From: Bacteroidota bacterium
GTDB lineage: Bacteria; Bacteroidota; Bacteroidia; Bacteroidales; Cfx3-03
Reading direction: 5' to 3'
NCBI GenBank assembly: GCA_013390605.1
Contig: JACAUB010000001.1
Coordinates: 1,809,788-1,855,439 of the forward strand
DNA length: 45,652 nucleotides
Position 1 is the stretch's first letter; each line of letters starts with the position of its first letter. Shown in pieces: positions 17,251 through 26,164 of this stretch. Both the position numbers and the translations under genes were made by a program. The notes under the pieces are model-generated. The model searched no databases, was not told where the DNA came from, and worked only from the letters and a program-made list of their open reading frames with translations.

Positions 17251-19527
17251 ATGAAACCACATCGAATACTATTAATAATATGTATACTGCTGGGCAAGCT
17301 AACGGCAACCGGGCAAACAGACAAGATCTTGAAGATGGAAACCTACATCAACTCGTTGATGTCGAAGATGACCCTGGAAGAGAAGATAGGTCAGTTAAAT
17401 CTACCCTCCGTAGGCTTTGATATCACCGGACCCATCCTGAGTAAAGATGTAGAGCAAAAGATATCCAAAGGATTAGTAGGTGGTCTGTTTAACACCTACA
17501 CCCCGGATGCCATACGCAAATTGCAGGACAAAGCCATAAAAGAGACACGATTAAAAATACCGTTACTGTTTGGCTACGACGTCATCCATGGACATAAGAC
17601 CATCTTTCCAATCCCGTTAGGGATGGCCTCGACCTGGGATCTTCCCTTAATAGAACAGGCCGCCCGCGCCGCAGCAGCAGAAGCCAGTGCCGATGGATTG
17701 AATTGGGTCTTTTCACCGATGGTAGATATCGCAAGAGATCCAAGATGGGGCCGCGTATCAGAAGGCGCCGGAGAAGACACCTGGTTAGGATCACAAGTAG
17801 CCAAAGCCATGGTACGCGGATATCAGAGTCACGATCTATCTAACCCCAGTAGCGTAATGGCCTGTGTAAAACATTTTGCCCTGTATGGCGCAGCAGAAGC
17901 CGGTCGGGATTATAATATAGTAGACATGAGCGAGCGTAAGATGCAGGAATATTATCTGCCCCCGTATAAGGCAGCCATAGATGCAGGCGCAGGAAGCGTA
18001 ATGAGCTCATTCAACGAAATAAACGGCGTACCGGCCGCCGCCAATAAATGGCTGCTGACAGACCTGCTTCGCAAGAAATGGGGCTTCACCGGCATGGTCG
18101 CCACCGATTATACCGCCATCATGGAGCTGATGAATCATGGACTTGGAGATGAATCAAAAGTTGCAGAACTCGCCATAAAAGCAGGCGATGACATGGACAT
18201 GGTAAGCGAGTTCTATCTCAACCAGCTAAAGAAACTCGTTGAAACTAAAAGCCTCGATGTGTCATATATAAACCAGGCCTGCAAACGCGTGCTGGAAGCC
18301 AAATATAAATTAGGCCTGTTTGAGGATCCCTATAGAGGCGTTAGTAACGAACGTGCAGCAAAAGAGATCATGAGTGCCGATAAGTTAGCCCTGTCAAAAG
18401 AAGCAGCATTGAAAAGCATGGTTCTGCTTAAAAACGATCATCATATACTACCCTTACAAAGCACATCAAAGATAGCCTTTATCGGTCCGATGGTGAAAGA
18501 CCAACGCGATCTGATCGGAAACTGGAGTGGGGCAGGCGACTGGAGAAAAGCCATCAGCCTATGGGACGCCTTACAGCGCCAATATCCAGGAAACAACTTT
18601 GCGTATGCCAAAGGCGCAAGTATAACAGATGACACCATACTGCTTAATAAGCTAAATCGATTTGGCGCAGAAATCTTACCCGACCCTCAGTCACCCGCCC
18701 GGTTGATAGAAGAAGCCGTCAGAACAGCCGGCAAGGCCGATCTCATCGTAGCCTTTTTAGGCGAGTCGTGTACAATGACCGGCGAAGCATCCAGTAGGAG
18801 TGAAATCTCGATTCCAGAGAGCCAGAAAGCATTGCTGAAAGCACTGAAGGCAACCGGCAAGCCCATCATCTTATTACTGATGAACGGTCGTCCACTCACC
18901 CTTGGCTGGGAAGACGAGAACGTAGATGCAATCATAGAGACCTGGTTTGGAGGTACCCGTTCATGCGAAGCCATAGCAGACGTGATATTTGGGAAATACA
19001 ATCCATCGGGGAAATTAACCATGACCTTTCCAAGGACTGTAGGCCAGATCCCGATCTACTATAATGCCAAGAACACCGGCAGACCCTTTAACGATAATGA
19101 GAAGTTTACCTCAAAATATCTGGATATACCGAATACCCCACTTTATCCGTTTGGTTATGGATTAAGTTATACCACCTTTGATTATAGCCCCATCAGCTTA
19201 AACAAAACGACAATTAATACTTCTGATAAGTTAGAGGCCACCATTACGATAACCAATAGTGGAAAGATCGATGGGGAAGAGACAGCCCAGCTCTATGTCC
19301 GTGATATGGTAGGCACAGTAACAAGGCCAGTAAAAGAGTTAAAAGGGTTTAAGAAAGTGTATCTGAAAGCGAGGGAATCAAAAAGGCTCACCTTTACCCT
19401 TACCGCAGAAGACCTTAAGTTTTATGATATCAACATGAAATATACGAATGAGCCGGGAACCTTCAAACTATTCATCGGTACTAATTCTAATGATGTGAAG
19501 GAAGCTGAGTTTAATTTGGCGCTTTGA
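17251..19527 (+). CDS. bglX: GH3 beta-glucosidase (BglX-like)
   Basis: A 758-residue periplasmic glycoside hydrolase with signal peptide (ILLIICILLGKLTATGQ). The GH3 N-terminal barrel spans about 30-345 with DGLNWVFSPMVDIARDPRWG, KHF (207-209) and the nucleophile Asp286 in MVATDYTAIMEL. The GH3 C-terminal domain at about 385-610 carries GEASSRSEISIP, which probably holds the acid/base Glu. A fibronectin-III-like domain ends the protein. Family members release glucose from beta-linked oligosaccharides, and some Bacteroidota and Listeria members prefer beta-1,2 linkages, which fits this PUL. The first roughly 1.9 kb is clearly richer in G+C than neighbouring genes (37 of 60 in the row at 17641, 31 of 60 at 18001, against 23 of 60 at 16741), while the last 300 bases are not (22 of 60 at 19381). 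Confidence 0.92.
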   Translation: MKPHRILLIICILLGKLTATGQTDKILKMETYINSLMSKMTLEEKIGQLNLPSVGFDITGPILSKDVEQKISKGLVGGLFNTYTPDAIRKLQDKAIKETRLKIPLLFGYDVIHGHKTIFPIPLGMASTWDLPLIEQAARAAAAEASADGLNWVFSPMVDIARDPRWGRVSEGAGEDTWLGSQVAKAMVRGYQSHDLSNPSSVMACVKHFALYGAAEAGRDYNIVDMSERKMQEYYLPPYKAAIDAGAGSVMSSFNEINGVPAAANKWLLTDLLRKKWGFTGMVATDYTAIMELMNHGLGDESKVAELAIKAGDDMDMVSEFYLNQLKKLVETKSLDVSYINQACKRVLEAKYKLGLFEDPYRGVSNERAAKEIMSADKLALSKEAALKSMVLLKNDHHILPLQSTSKIAFIGPMVKDQRDLIGNWSGAGDWRKAISLWDALQRQYPGNNFAYAKGASITDDTILLNKLNRFGAEILPDPQSPARLIEEAVRTAGKADLIVAFLGESCTMTGEASSRSEISIPESQKALLKALKATGKPIILLLMNGRPLTLGWEDENVDAIIETWFGGTRSCEAIADVIFGKYNPSGKLTMTFPRTVGQIPIYYNAKNTGRPFNDNEKFTSKYLDIPNTPLYPFGYGLSYTTFDYSPISLNKTTINTSDKLEATITITNSGKIDGEETAQLYVRDMVGTVTRPVKELKGFKKVYLKARESKRLTFTLTAEDLKFYDINMKYTNEPGTFKLFIGTNSNDVKEAEFNLAL

Positions 19528-19611
19528 TTCTGTATTCGGTTTCCAACACCTGTTAATTGATATGGTGTGCTAATTGATTGATCTTTTCTTTTTCATCTAA
19601 TACCGGAAAAT

Positions 19612-19642
19612 GAGGCAGCCTATTTTTATTTTAGGCAGCCTC
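19612..19642 (+). terminator. Possible terminator after the GH3 gene
   Basis: An 11-base stem with one central mismatch (19612-19622 GAGGCAGCCTA with 19632-19642 TAGGCAGCCTC) closes a T-rich 9-base loop. The following tract (TTCCTTCC) is only moderately T-rich, so this is weaker than the other terminators here. Confidence 0.4.
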
Positions 19643-20041
19643 TTCCTTCCATACCGTTTTCACGGCAATCAGCACCTCTCCCTACATAGCATAAATCTTC
19701 AGGCAGATGCCAGTAAACAAACAAGGCTAAAGCAATTTTAGAATTCCTGTACCTCCAGTGTTTGAAGATTTCTTCTCTCATTTCTATTTTGCTGAAAATG
19801 ATACAGCGCAAACATTTACCAAAACACTATTGCCTTCATTTCAGACCATACTCATCTTCTGTTTCGGCCCCAATGCTTTTCTGAAAACACATCTTGTAAA
19901 TTTTTTATAGTTGCCATTTTAGATTGGTGTATTTGAATTATTAACTTTGGATTACCGGTTTTAAATGTCAGGTGCTGGGAGAAAGCTATTCATTCTGTTG
20001 GATTTAATTTGGTGGAATATTTTCCTTTAACGGATCTATAA

Positions 20042-20191
20042 TTACCCTATGACGCTCATCGCTGGTATCCTTGATATAGGGTCAATATATCCTTGATAGG
20101 TACCTGATACGTCTATAGAAGACGGATTAGGATTGTAACAGCCCTATATCGACCCTGTAGTGACCATAGGTGCGATGAGCGTCATAGGTAA
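20042..20191. repeat. 150-base imperfect palindrome (MITE-like or structured RNA)
   Basis: The outer arms are 20042-20062 (TTACCCTATGACGCTCATCGC) and 20172-20191 (GCGATGAGCGTCATAGGTAA), matching over 20 bases with one bulged C. Further in, AGGGTCAATATA (20078-20089) pairs with TATATCGACCCT (20145-20156) with one mismatch, and a short CGTC/GACG stem lies near the apex. I see no transposase gene and no convincing target-site duplication at the ends. A non-autonomous mobile element or a folded transcript are both possible. Confidence 0.65.
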
Positions 20192-20898
20192 GTATTCCCC
20201 CCGTTATCCCCTGATTATCTAGGCTGTTTTGAATTGTAAGGAGAACTAAGTCCTCTGTTTCTAGTTGTTTTATAGTTAAGTGTCTCATATTTAAAATTTT
20301 GAATATGATGTGTGTCAAGTCTCAAAATTTGAGAATAATAACGCCAGTGGGTGATATTCCTCTTTCGTTGACTGAATTTTTTTTAAAAATTGTTTCGTAG
20401 TCTCAATAATTTTAGCGAGGGCTATTTTCAGGTTGTGGTAAATGATACTTGATCTTTCTATGCACTTATCAAATTACAGCGATATGGATGCAATCCTGTG
20501 GATATAATTGTACAAAGTACTTTTGCTTTGAACTTTTAAAATCGCTTGTTACTCAAGTTTCTTGAAAACGAAGTCAAAATTGGCTATGTTGTCAATTACT
20601 TTTCGACAATTGTAGGTTCGATACTTTTTCTTATAAGACCTAATATTTTTCTAAATAATATTGTCATAAAGATAGTATAATCAGTTTTATGACTATTTTT
20701 GGTATGATAGAACAAAGCTATCCCGTGAGTGATTTAGTTCAATATGTGGTATAAGATATTTATAATGAATGAATAAGTAGATGGCGTATTTCACTAGTAA
20801 AGTTCTCCTTGATGGATAAGTTCTGGTATACGAGCTACTACGTTTCATAAGTCCAATGTTAATAAAGATATAAAGTTCATTTCAAAAGAAGAGAATAT

Positions 20899-21471
20899 AT
20901 GCAATACATTTATCAGTATCTTTTTTATATAATATGGATTAGTTATTTAATCTATTGGTGGTCGATGTCGAAGAATATCAAAGAATCGGTTCGATCCGAG
21001 TCTATATTATCACGACTTACTCGTTCTGTCTCTATTATTTTAGCCGTAGTGCTTCTCTGTCTTCCAAAATTACCAATCCTGTTCCTTTACCTGAGATTTT
21101 TTCCGCAAAGCAATTTGTGTTTTTGGATTGGTGCAATAATTACTGCAGGTGGTCTTTCCTTTTCTGTCTGGGCTCGTTGTTACTTAGGGAAAAATTGGAG
21201 CCAAACTGTCACTATAAAAAAAGATCATAAACTCATTACAAATGGGCCATATGCTTTAGCTCGTCATCCGATTTACACTGGATTTTTATTTGGCTTTGCC
21301 GGAACGTCAATAGCATTAGGTGAATTGCGTGGAGTGATTGCAGTGGCTCTTGTTTTTGGCGTGTTACTGTACAAATTGAAATTAGAAGAGAAATGGTTAC
21401 ATGAGCAATTTGGTGAGTCTTATGAGATATACTGTCAAAGAGTGTCTGCTTTAGTCCCATTTATAATATAG
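20899..21471 (+). CDS. ICMT/PEMT-like membrane methyltransferase
   Basis: A 190-residue membrane protein of the isoprenylcysteine carboxyl methyltransferase/phospholipid methyltransferase superfamily. Four to five hydrophobic segments are visible. The C-terminal signature is NGPYALARHPIYTGFLFGF, followed by KLKLEEKWLHEQFGESYEIY and a final YCQRVSALVPF, as expected for the S-adenosylmethionine-binding core. Bacterial members methylate small molecules or lipids at the membrane; the substrate is unknown. It is followed 97 bases later by a ferredoxin-nitroreductase gene on the same strand. A functional link is possible but not shown. Confidence 0.8.
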   Translation: MQYIYQYLFYIIWISYLIYWWSMSKNIKESVRSESILSRLTRSVSIILAVVLLCLPKLPILFLYLRFFPQSNLCFWIGAIITAGGLSFSVWARCYLGKNWSQTVTIKKDHKLITNGPYALARHPIYTGFLFGFAGTSIALGELRGVIAVALVFGVLLYKLKLEEKWLHEQFGESYEIYCQRVSALVPFII

Positions 21472-21568
21472 GAGAAAAAACTGTTAAATAAAAATGGGTC
21501 AACTAGTGCGCCAAATATGATAGGTTAATATATAAATGAATAGTATGTAACATCAAAAACATACCGGC

Positions 21569-22456
21569 ATGAAAAATATAATTAGCATTAATCAAGAAAC
21601 TTGTAAGAAGTGTCTTTTATGTTCTGAAGTTTGTCCTAATAAAATTCCTGTTAGGAATAATTCAAATGTAATGGCCGCACGACCTGATCGAATAGGTTTA
21701 TGTTTTAAATGTGGTCAATGTATGGCTATTTGTTCGACTCAATCAATTGTTGTTGAAGGTTTGTCATATGAACATGATTTTTTTATCTTACCTGAAAAAG
21801 CATCTTATGAGAATTCATTTAAAGACCTGATACATACGCGCAGGGCTATTCGAAACTTTAAAGATAAGCCGGTTCCAAAGGATCTGTTAGAAAAAATAGT
21901 TGAAGCTATTTCGTTTGCCCCACCAAGCTTTCCACCGCTGAAAATCAAGATAGTTGTCGTTCAAAACGCTGAATTGATTAAGACAGCATTGCCAAATATG
22001 ATAAAATTATATGATTCCCTTCATGAAAACATGAAAAATCCGATAATACGATTTTTTATTAAGAAAGAAGTTGGGAAGAAAAAATTTAAAACAATGCAAG
22101 AACACTTAATTCCATTATTAAAAAGTAGGTTACCGGAATTAAAAAATGGTACAGAAGATACACTTACCCGACATGCACAAGCAATGATTCTTTTTTTAGT
22201 AGATAAAAACGAAGAAGATATAAGTCAAGATATTTCAATAGCCGCCACTTATGGAATGCTAGCAACACATTCACTTGGATTAGGTGGTTCGATAATGGAT
22301 ATTATACCTCCAGCGATTGAACGCGACAAAGAATTAAGGAAATTATTTTGCATTCCAGACAATCACGAGATAGTGACATCAATGATTATTGGATATCCAA
22401 AATATAAATATTTGAGAGGAATTAAAAGAAATTTAAAAAGTGTAGAATGGCTTTAA
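21569..22456 (+). CDS. Ferredoxin-nitroreductase fusion protein
   Basis: A 295-residue cytoplasmic fusion. The N-terminal 70 residues carry two 4Fe-4S binding motifs, CKKCLLCSEVCP and CFKCGQCMAICS. The rest is a nitroreductase fold (IHTRRAIRNFKDKPVPKDLL, the FMN-binding Arg-rich start, then HAQAMILFLVD and GLGGSIMDIIPPAI near the end). The fused ferredoxin suggests that electrons reach the FMN from an iron-sulfur donor rather than directly from NAD(P)H. Such fusions are common in anaerobes and facultative anaerobes, with largely unknown substrates (nitro compounds, quinones or cofactors). Four cysteines are present in each cluster motif, so both clusters should form. Confidence 0.88.
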   Translation: MKNIISINQETCKKCLLCSEVCPNKIPVRNNSNVMAARPDRIGLCFKCGQCMAICSTQSIVVEGLSYEHDFFILPEKASYENSFKDLIHTRRAIRNFKDKPVPKDLLEKIVEAISFAPPSFPPLKIKIVVVQNAELIKTALPNMIKLYDSLHENMKNPIIRFFIKKEVGKKKFKTMQEHLIPLLKSRLPELKNGTEDTLTRHAQAMILFLVDKNEEDISQDISIAATYGMLATHSLGLGGSIMDIIPPAIERDKELRKLFCIPDNHEIVTSMIIGYPKYKYLRGIKRNLKSVEWL

Positions 22457-22766
22457 AGGCACTGCACACAATATTACAATACATTTTATTGCTGATTTAA
22501 GGATGTAGATTTGGCAAAAGAACAATGAATATCAACTCCCCCCAAGTTTCCCGATTCCGATAGTTTATAGTTGGAAATTAATGCCCCAATATTATGATTA
22601 TATGAAACTGTTTATGCAAGGTTACCCGAAATATGTATCCCCAATTAATAAAAGTTTAGGACCCAAAACTATTAATCTTAGTTTATCATCTTCCAGTTGT
22701 ACAGTTAACTTTTGATTAAATTCTTACACTAAAATTAAAAGAACACGAATCTAAAGCTCGAAAGTC
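22457..22766. other. Intergenic region, nothing recognised
   Basis: This 310-base stretch between the nitroreductase fusion and the next secreted protein shows no open frame of note, no hairpin with a T run and no good TAnnTTTG box. Confidence 0.5.
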
Positions 22767-23297
22767 ATGAGAACACTAATTACAACAATAGCAGTAGTTT
22801 TTAGCTCTATTATATGTGTTAATGCTCAAGATTATTACAAAAAGAATAAAATTTTATCGGGTAAAGAAGTATATGAGCGCGAAAAACTACCAGACGGTAA
22901 ATGGTTTATTTTAAGGAATGTTAAAAACAAATTATTCCATGAGAAGATGATAATACCTAATAATAATATGGAGTATTGCCTATCAATGATAGATTTTAAT
23001 GATTTAACGCGAAAAAAAATCGAGACTATATTAAAAGAAACTATTAGTGCAGAAGATAAAGAAAAAATGAAAACTTCTAGAACATTGTTATTAATAGAAT
23101 TCTTTATAAATGATTCAGGAAAAGTACTGGAATTAGATTTTGACTTAAATAAAAACAATGCTTTTAAACCTCAATATTTATCAATAATTGAACAGCGAAT
23201 CAAAAATGAAATTGTTTTCTCATTTAAATCGGATCAGTTAAAAGGCTCAAATTATATTAGATTTAATCTCGTTTTTAACTCGATGAAAATTTTCTAA
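22767..23297 (+). CDS. Hypothetical secreted protein
   Basis: A 176-residue protein with a clear signal peptide (TLITTIAVVFSSIICVNAQ). The mature part is rich in Lys, Asn and Ile. The stretch TLLLIEFFINDSGKVLELDF, then a C-terminal segment with KNEIVFSFKSDQLKGSN, resembles the strand-helix layout of TonB-C-like or small periplasmic domains, but the similarity is too weak to name a family. There are no cysteines or catalytic motifs in the mature region. It stands alone between two 300-base gaps. Function unknown. Confidence 0.65.
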   Translation: MRTLITTIAVVFSSIICVNAQDYYKKNKILSGKEVYEREKLPDGKWFILRNVKNKLFHEKMIIPNNNMEYCLSMIDFNDLTRKKIETILKETISAEDKEKMKTSRTLLLIEFFINDSGKVLELDFDLNKNNAFKPQYLSIIEQRIKNEIVFSFKSDQLKGSNYIRFNLVFNSMKIF

Positions 23298-23628
23298 TGG
23301 CTTTGTTCTTGCTTGAAAAATAAAATAATAGTAGGGAGGCTGTGTTGTAACTTTAACGTAAAACAAACCTCTAAAGAGTTTTCAGTCGCTTGGATAACTT
23401 CATTGCAATCTGATTTCCAACCATAGCGTTTCTCGATGATTATCTTTCAGCTGGCCGATATGATCTGGAGCCAAAAGGAACAGAGATATAAACTTGCTGC
23501 AGTTGGTCTGGGAAAATTGAAGAAGATGACAGTATCTGATTGGCACGATTGTACAAGCGAGGTTTATTATAATATTGGGCAGATAATATTTCTAAAATGT
23601 ACTACTTTTGAATAACAGATGATGTAAT
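23298..23628. other. Intergenic region with short unrecognised frames
   Basis: A 331-base stretch. A 59-codon plus-strand frame runs from ATG 23436 to TAA 23613-23615 (WSQKEQRYKLAAVGLGKLKK inside), with protein-like composition but no family match. It overlaps the putative promoter of the next gene, so it is more likely a remnant than a gene. A -7-like box lies at 23603-23610. Confidence 0.4.
23603..23610 (+). promoter_or_regulatory. Possible -7 box for the DUF4855 gene
   Basis: TACTTTTG fits TAnnTTTG and lies 18 bases before the ATG at 23629. The nearest TTG-like -33 element is spaced too far, so confidence is low. Confidence 0.35.
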
Positions 23629-24810
23629 ATGAAAAAAAGATTTAGAATAATATTTATTTTTTTATTTGTATCAAGTAATCTCTTTGCTGTAAGTCAACTT
23701 TATGCACAAACAGATAAAAGTCAGATTCAAAACGGTTATAACGAGAATCTTAATGCTAATCTACAATCAAGGAAACCGCTGCAGGATGCATTAACGGTTG
23801 TTATAAATAGTGAACATGCTAATTCTCAATCAAATAATAAAATTAAAGATTTGGTGCTGATTTATGCTGGTAGTACACATCGTTTACCCTGGACAAAAGG
23901 TCGTATCAAACCTTATGTTTATAGGGCAGATAATGGGAAATTTGATTGGCTTTTTGATGGGTTCCTTTTTTTGGAGATTTTCGATACAAAACGTAATATT
24001 GCTTATGATCCTGGGTTTAAATATAATGCAGCAACAAAATCTGACTTTCAATCTGTTTTAGACACTTATTTTAACCGAAAGACAAGCTTTGGAGCCTTAG
24101 AAAGTGTGCTTGATTCTTTAGCAAAAGAGGGACAGATTGCACAACGCAAGCGTAAGGTGGTGATTGGTATTGTGGTACCCAGAAAAGATTTCACGGAATG
24201 GGGAACTGTGGACAATAAAAAACTAGATTTTAAATCGATGAATGATATTGCTACGGCGGTTCGGTGGTATATTGATGAGTCGCTGGAAATGTGGAAGAGG
24301 GCTAAGTATAAACATCTGGAATTGGCCGGCTTCTATTGGGTTAGTGAAGAAGCCGCTATTTATAAAGATGCCATTAAAATGACAGGCCGGTATCTTGATA
24401 AGATTGGACTTCCATTCTATTGGATTCCGTATTATAATGCTCCGGGAGCTGCTAAGTGGAAAGAAAATGGTTTCAAATATGCATATTATCAGCCTAACTA
24501 TTTTTTCTCGCTCAAAGTTCCATACCAACGTTTGGCTGATGCTTGTAACTTTGCCAGGGAACATGGTTTATCCATGGAAATGGAATTCGATGATAATATC
24601 ATTTCGGACACTGCATTCAGAAAACGTTTTGACGACTATGTAAAAGTTTTTACAGAGCAGAATGTATGGAGGTCTCAGGTAGCTTACTATGAAGGTGGAG
24701 GCGCTTGGCTATTGATGTCGCAAAGTAAAGATGCCGAAATTAAAAAACGATATGAGTTCTTTGGAGATATTATAGCCAAACGTCAAAGAGAAGCGGATAT
24801 GAATAAGTAG
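23629..24810 (+). CDS. Secreted DUF4855 domain protein
   Basis: A 393-residue protein with a signal peptide (IIFIFLFVSSNLFAVSQLYA). The rest matches my recollection of DUF4855: LVLIYAGSTHRLPWTKGRIK, WLFDGFLFLEIFDT, LAGFYWVSEEA, FYWIPYYNAPGAAKW and ACNFAREHGLSMEMEFDD. The many aromatic and acidic residues around these blocks suggest a TIM-barrel-like carbohydrate-active or binding protein, as DUF4855 genes often occur near Bacteroidota glycan genes. No activity is known to me with confidence. It is a single gene, convergent with the AraC-type regulator, with 19 bases between their stops. Confidence 0.75.
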   Translation: MKKRFRIIFIFLFVSSNLFAVSQLYAQTDKSQIQNGYNENLNANLQSRKPLQDALTVVINSEHANSQSNNKIKDLVLIYAGSTHRLPWTKGRIKPYVYRADNGKFDWLFDGFLFLEIFDTKRNIAYDPGFKYNAATKSDFQSVLDTYFNRKTSFGALESVLDSLAKEGQIAQRKRKVVIGIVVPRKDFTEWGTVDNKKLDFKSMNDIATAVRWYIDESLEMWKRAKYKHLELAGFYWVSEEAAIYKDAIKMTGRYLDKIGLPFYWIPYYNAPGAAKWKENGFKYAYYQPNYFFSLKVPYQRLADACNFAREHGLSMEMEFDDNIISDTAFRKRFDDYVKVFTEQNVWRSQVAYYEGGGAWLLMSQSKDAEIKKRYEFFGDIIAKRQREADMNK

Positions 24811-24829
24811 TCGGAAGTAATCTTTGTTA

Positions 24830-25732
24830 TTACTCAATTGGGATGTATAAATCTACAATAGATTTTTTTTCTGGGTGTTCATTGAAATTATTGTGGAAAA
24901 TTTCAAATGGATTACGGTCTGCTTTTTTGTACCCGTTTTCATTCATCCAAATAAAAAGGCTACTCCACGATTTCCCAAAGTCTTTGGGCTCAATTATAAA
25001 GTGACCTACAATACATTTGCCTTTCTCGATTTTAGTTAATCCCACTTCTCCACTAACTTCAACTTTTTCATTTAAAATTATACAAGCACTCATCCTTACT
25101 TTATCTGGTTCGGTTATTTTAAAACTGTCGTGATAAATTCGTGCCATCTTAAAATCGTTTCTTTCAAATAGCCCTTTTGGTTTTGCCCATTTAATAAGTT
25201 TGTCAAAGGCACTGTCTAAAGTGTTTTCACCGATACAGGTAATAAAAGCCATTTCTAATTTTGGCATTTCTTTAATTTCAATTTTTGCATTCATTGATAT
25301 CCAATTTTTTAGATTATTAATGTCGCAAATGTATTCTTCAATTATCTGTTTTGCTTGTCCATTCTTGCTATCATCTTTACCAATCTTGCTAAATTTGTTA
25401 GCATTTTTTTTGCGAAATTCGGAAGGACTTATTCCATAATACTTTTTAAAAGATCGGGTAAAAGAAGAATTGTTGCTAAAACCATATTGCATAGCAAGTT
25501 CTGTAACGGTCAATTCTTTTCTGTGTATTAACAATGAAGCTGATTTCTCTATTCTTTTTCGAGTTATGTATGCGTTTAAGGTTTCATTAGTTATGGCTTT
25601 AAAAAGTCGGTGCAAATGATAGGGTGAATAGAATGCTATGCTAGAAATGGTTTCTAATGATAATTTGTTGTCTAAATTTTCGTCGATGTAGGTCAATATT
25701 TTATTAACTCTTTTGATATAATCTTCGTTCAT
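24830..25732 (-). CDS. AraC-family regulator with GyrI-like effector domain
   Basis: A 300-residue transcription factor. The AraC DNA-binding domain is N-terminal (residues about 8-108): two helix-turn-helix units with LSLETISSIAFYSPYHLHRL and LTVTELAMQYGFSNNSSFTR, then FKKYYGISPSEFRKK. The C-terminal half (about 145-300) is a GyrI-like/effector-binding fold, including EIKEMPKLEMAFITCIGEN and YKKADRNPFEIFHNNFNEHP near the end. This Rob-like layout usually senses small amphipathic or toxic compounds and activates efflux or detoxification genes. No efflux gene stands next to it; the nearby redox and ABM-like genes are possible targets, but this is inference only. Confidence 0.9.
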   Translation of the reverse strand: MNEDYIKRVNKILTYIDENLDNKLSLETISSIAFYSPYHLHRLFKAITNETLNAYITRKRIEKSASLLIHRKELTVTELAMQYGFSNNSSFTRSFKKYYGISPSEFRKKNANKFSKIGKDDSKNGQAKQIIEEYICDINNLKNWISMNAKIEIKEMPKLEMAFITCIGENTLDSAFDKLIKWAKPKGLFERNDFKMARIYHDSFKITEPDKVRMSACIILNEKVEVSGEVGLTKIEKGKCIVGHFIIEPKDFGKSWSSLFIWMNENGYKKADRNPFEIFHNNFNEHPEKKSIVDLYIPIE

Positions 25733-26164
25733 TTCGACTTACTTTATGATATGACTAAAAAAAACAGAGCATATTACTATTTGAATCTATAGACCAGATA
25801 GTTGTCTGACATATTTTATAACAAAGTTATAACAATTAAGGTATAAAACATCAAATGGAGATTCTATTGTTTTTGAATTTTTATACCTGGTAATTCATGT
25901 ATAACAATAACCTTGCTCCCAATATAAGTAATGGTATGCTTTAATAATAACCAGACCAACGTAATAGATAATTGGACAGGTTTTATGGATGATTTTGAGC
26001 TGAAAAATGATTCATTAAGAAATGAGAAAACTGAAATTTAATGCTTATTATTGTATACAAATTCGCTTTCTTAAAAGGCGCTGTTTATATTTTAATTCTG
26101 ATGGTATATCTAGGATAGTGAACTTTAAATTTTAAGCTATAGGTCAATATTTCTTACGGATTTT
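25733..26164. other. Intergenic region with a possible YdeI-like remnant
   Basis: A 432-base AT-rich stretch between the divergent AraC gene and a lipoprotein gene. The only protein-like segment is at 25973-26041 and is listed separately. No terminator or clear promoter was seen. Confidence 0.45.
25973..26041 (+). pseudogene. Short fragment resembling the YdeI-like gene at 28760
   Basis: The frame ending at TAA 26039-26041 reads WTGFMDDFELKNDSLRNEK. The intact YdeI-like gene nearby contains GFIDDFELKNYKL, giving 9 of 10 identical residues across GFxDDFELKN. Nothing else upstream or downstream matches by eye. This could be a leftover of a partial duplication or a chance match of a short motif. 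Confidence 0.25.

Larger units (their letters stand above)
19528..20898. other. Gene-poor region with hairpins and remnants
   Basis: Nearly 1.4 kb without a convincing gene. It holds a hairpin after the GH3 gene (19612-19642), a 150-base imperfect palindrome (20042-20191) and short minus-strand frames I could not support as genes. One of these opens MATIKNLQDVFSEKHWG at about 19919 and stops after 21 codons. From 20400 to 20898 I see only AT-rich sequence with stops in all frames. The region may be a boundary between the PUL and the accessory genes that follow. Confidence 0.6.

Noticed and set aside
17574..19022. Several minus-strand frames of 65 to 111 codons opposite the GH3 gene.
   Set aside because: They are by-products of the GC-rich GH3 coding sequence, which removes stop codons from other frames. 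None has protein-like features.
19626..19811. Minus-strand 61-codon frame after the GH3 gene (HLPEDLCYVGRGADCRENG).
   Set aside because: No signal peptide, domain or operon context, and it overlaps the putative terminator of the GH3 gene. It may be a remnant but cannot be supported as a gene.
20127..20318. Minus-strand 63-codon frame with a Gly-Gly stretch (inner start MRHLTIKQLETEDLVLL) that could pass for a double-glycine leader peptide precursor.
   Set aside because: Its C-terminal half lies inside the 150-base palindrome, there is no ABC peptidase-transporter or maturation enzyme nearby, and the supposed core has no cysteine or serine/threonine pattern. Chance is more likely.
19528..20898. 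CRISPR array or phage attachment site in the gene-poor region.
   Set aside because: The only repeats are the arms of one palindrome; there is no regular spacing of direct repeats and no tRNA or integrase at this place.
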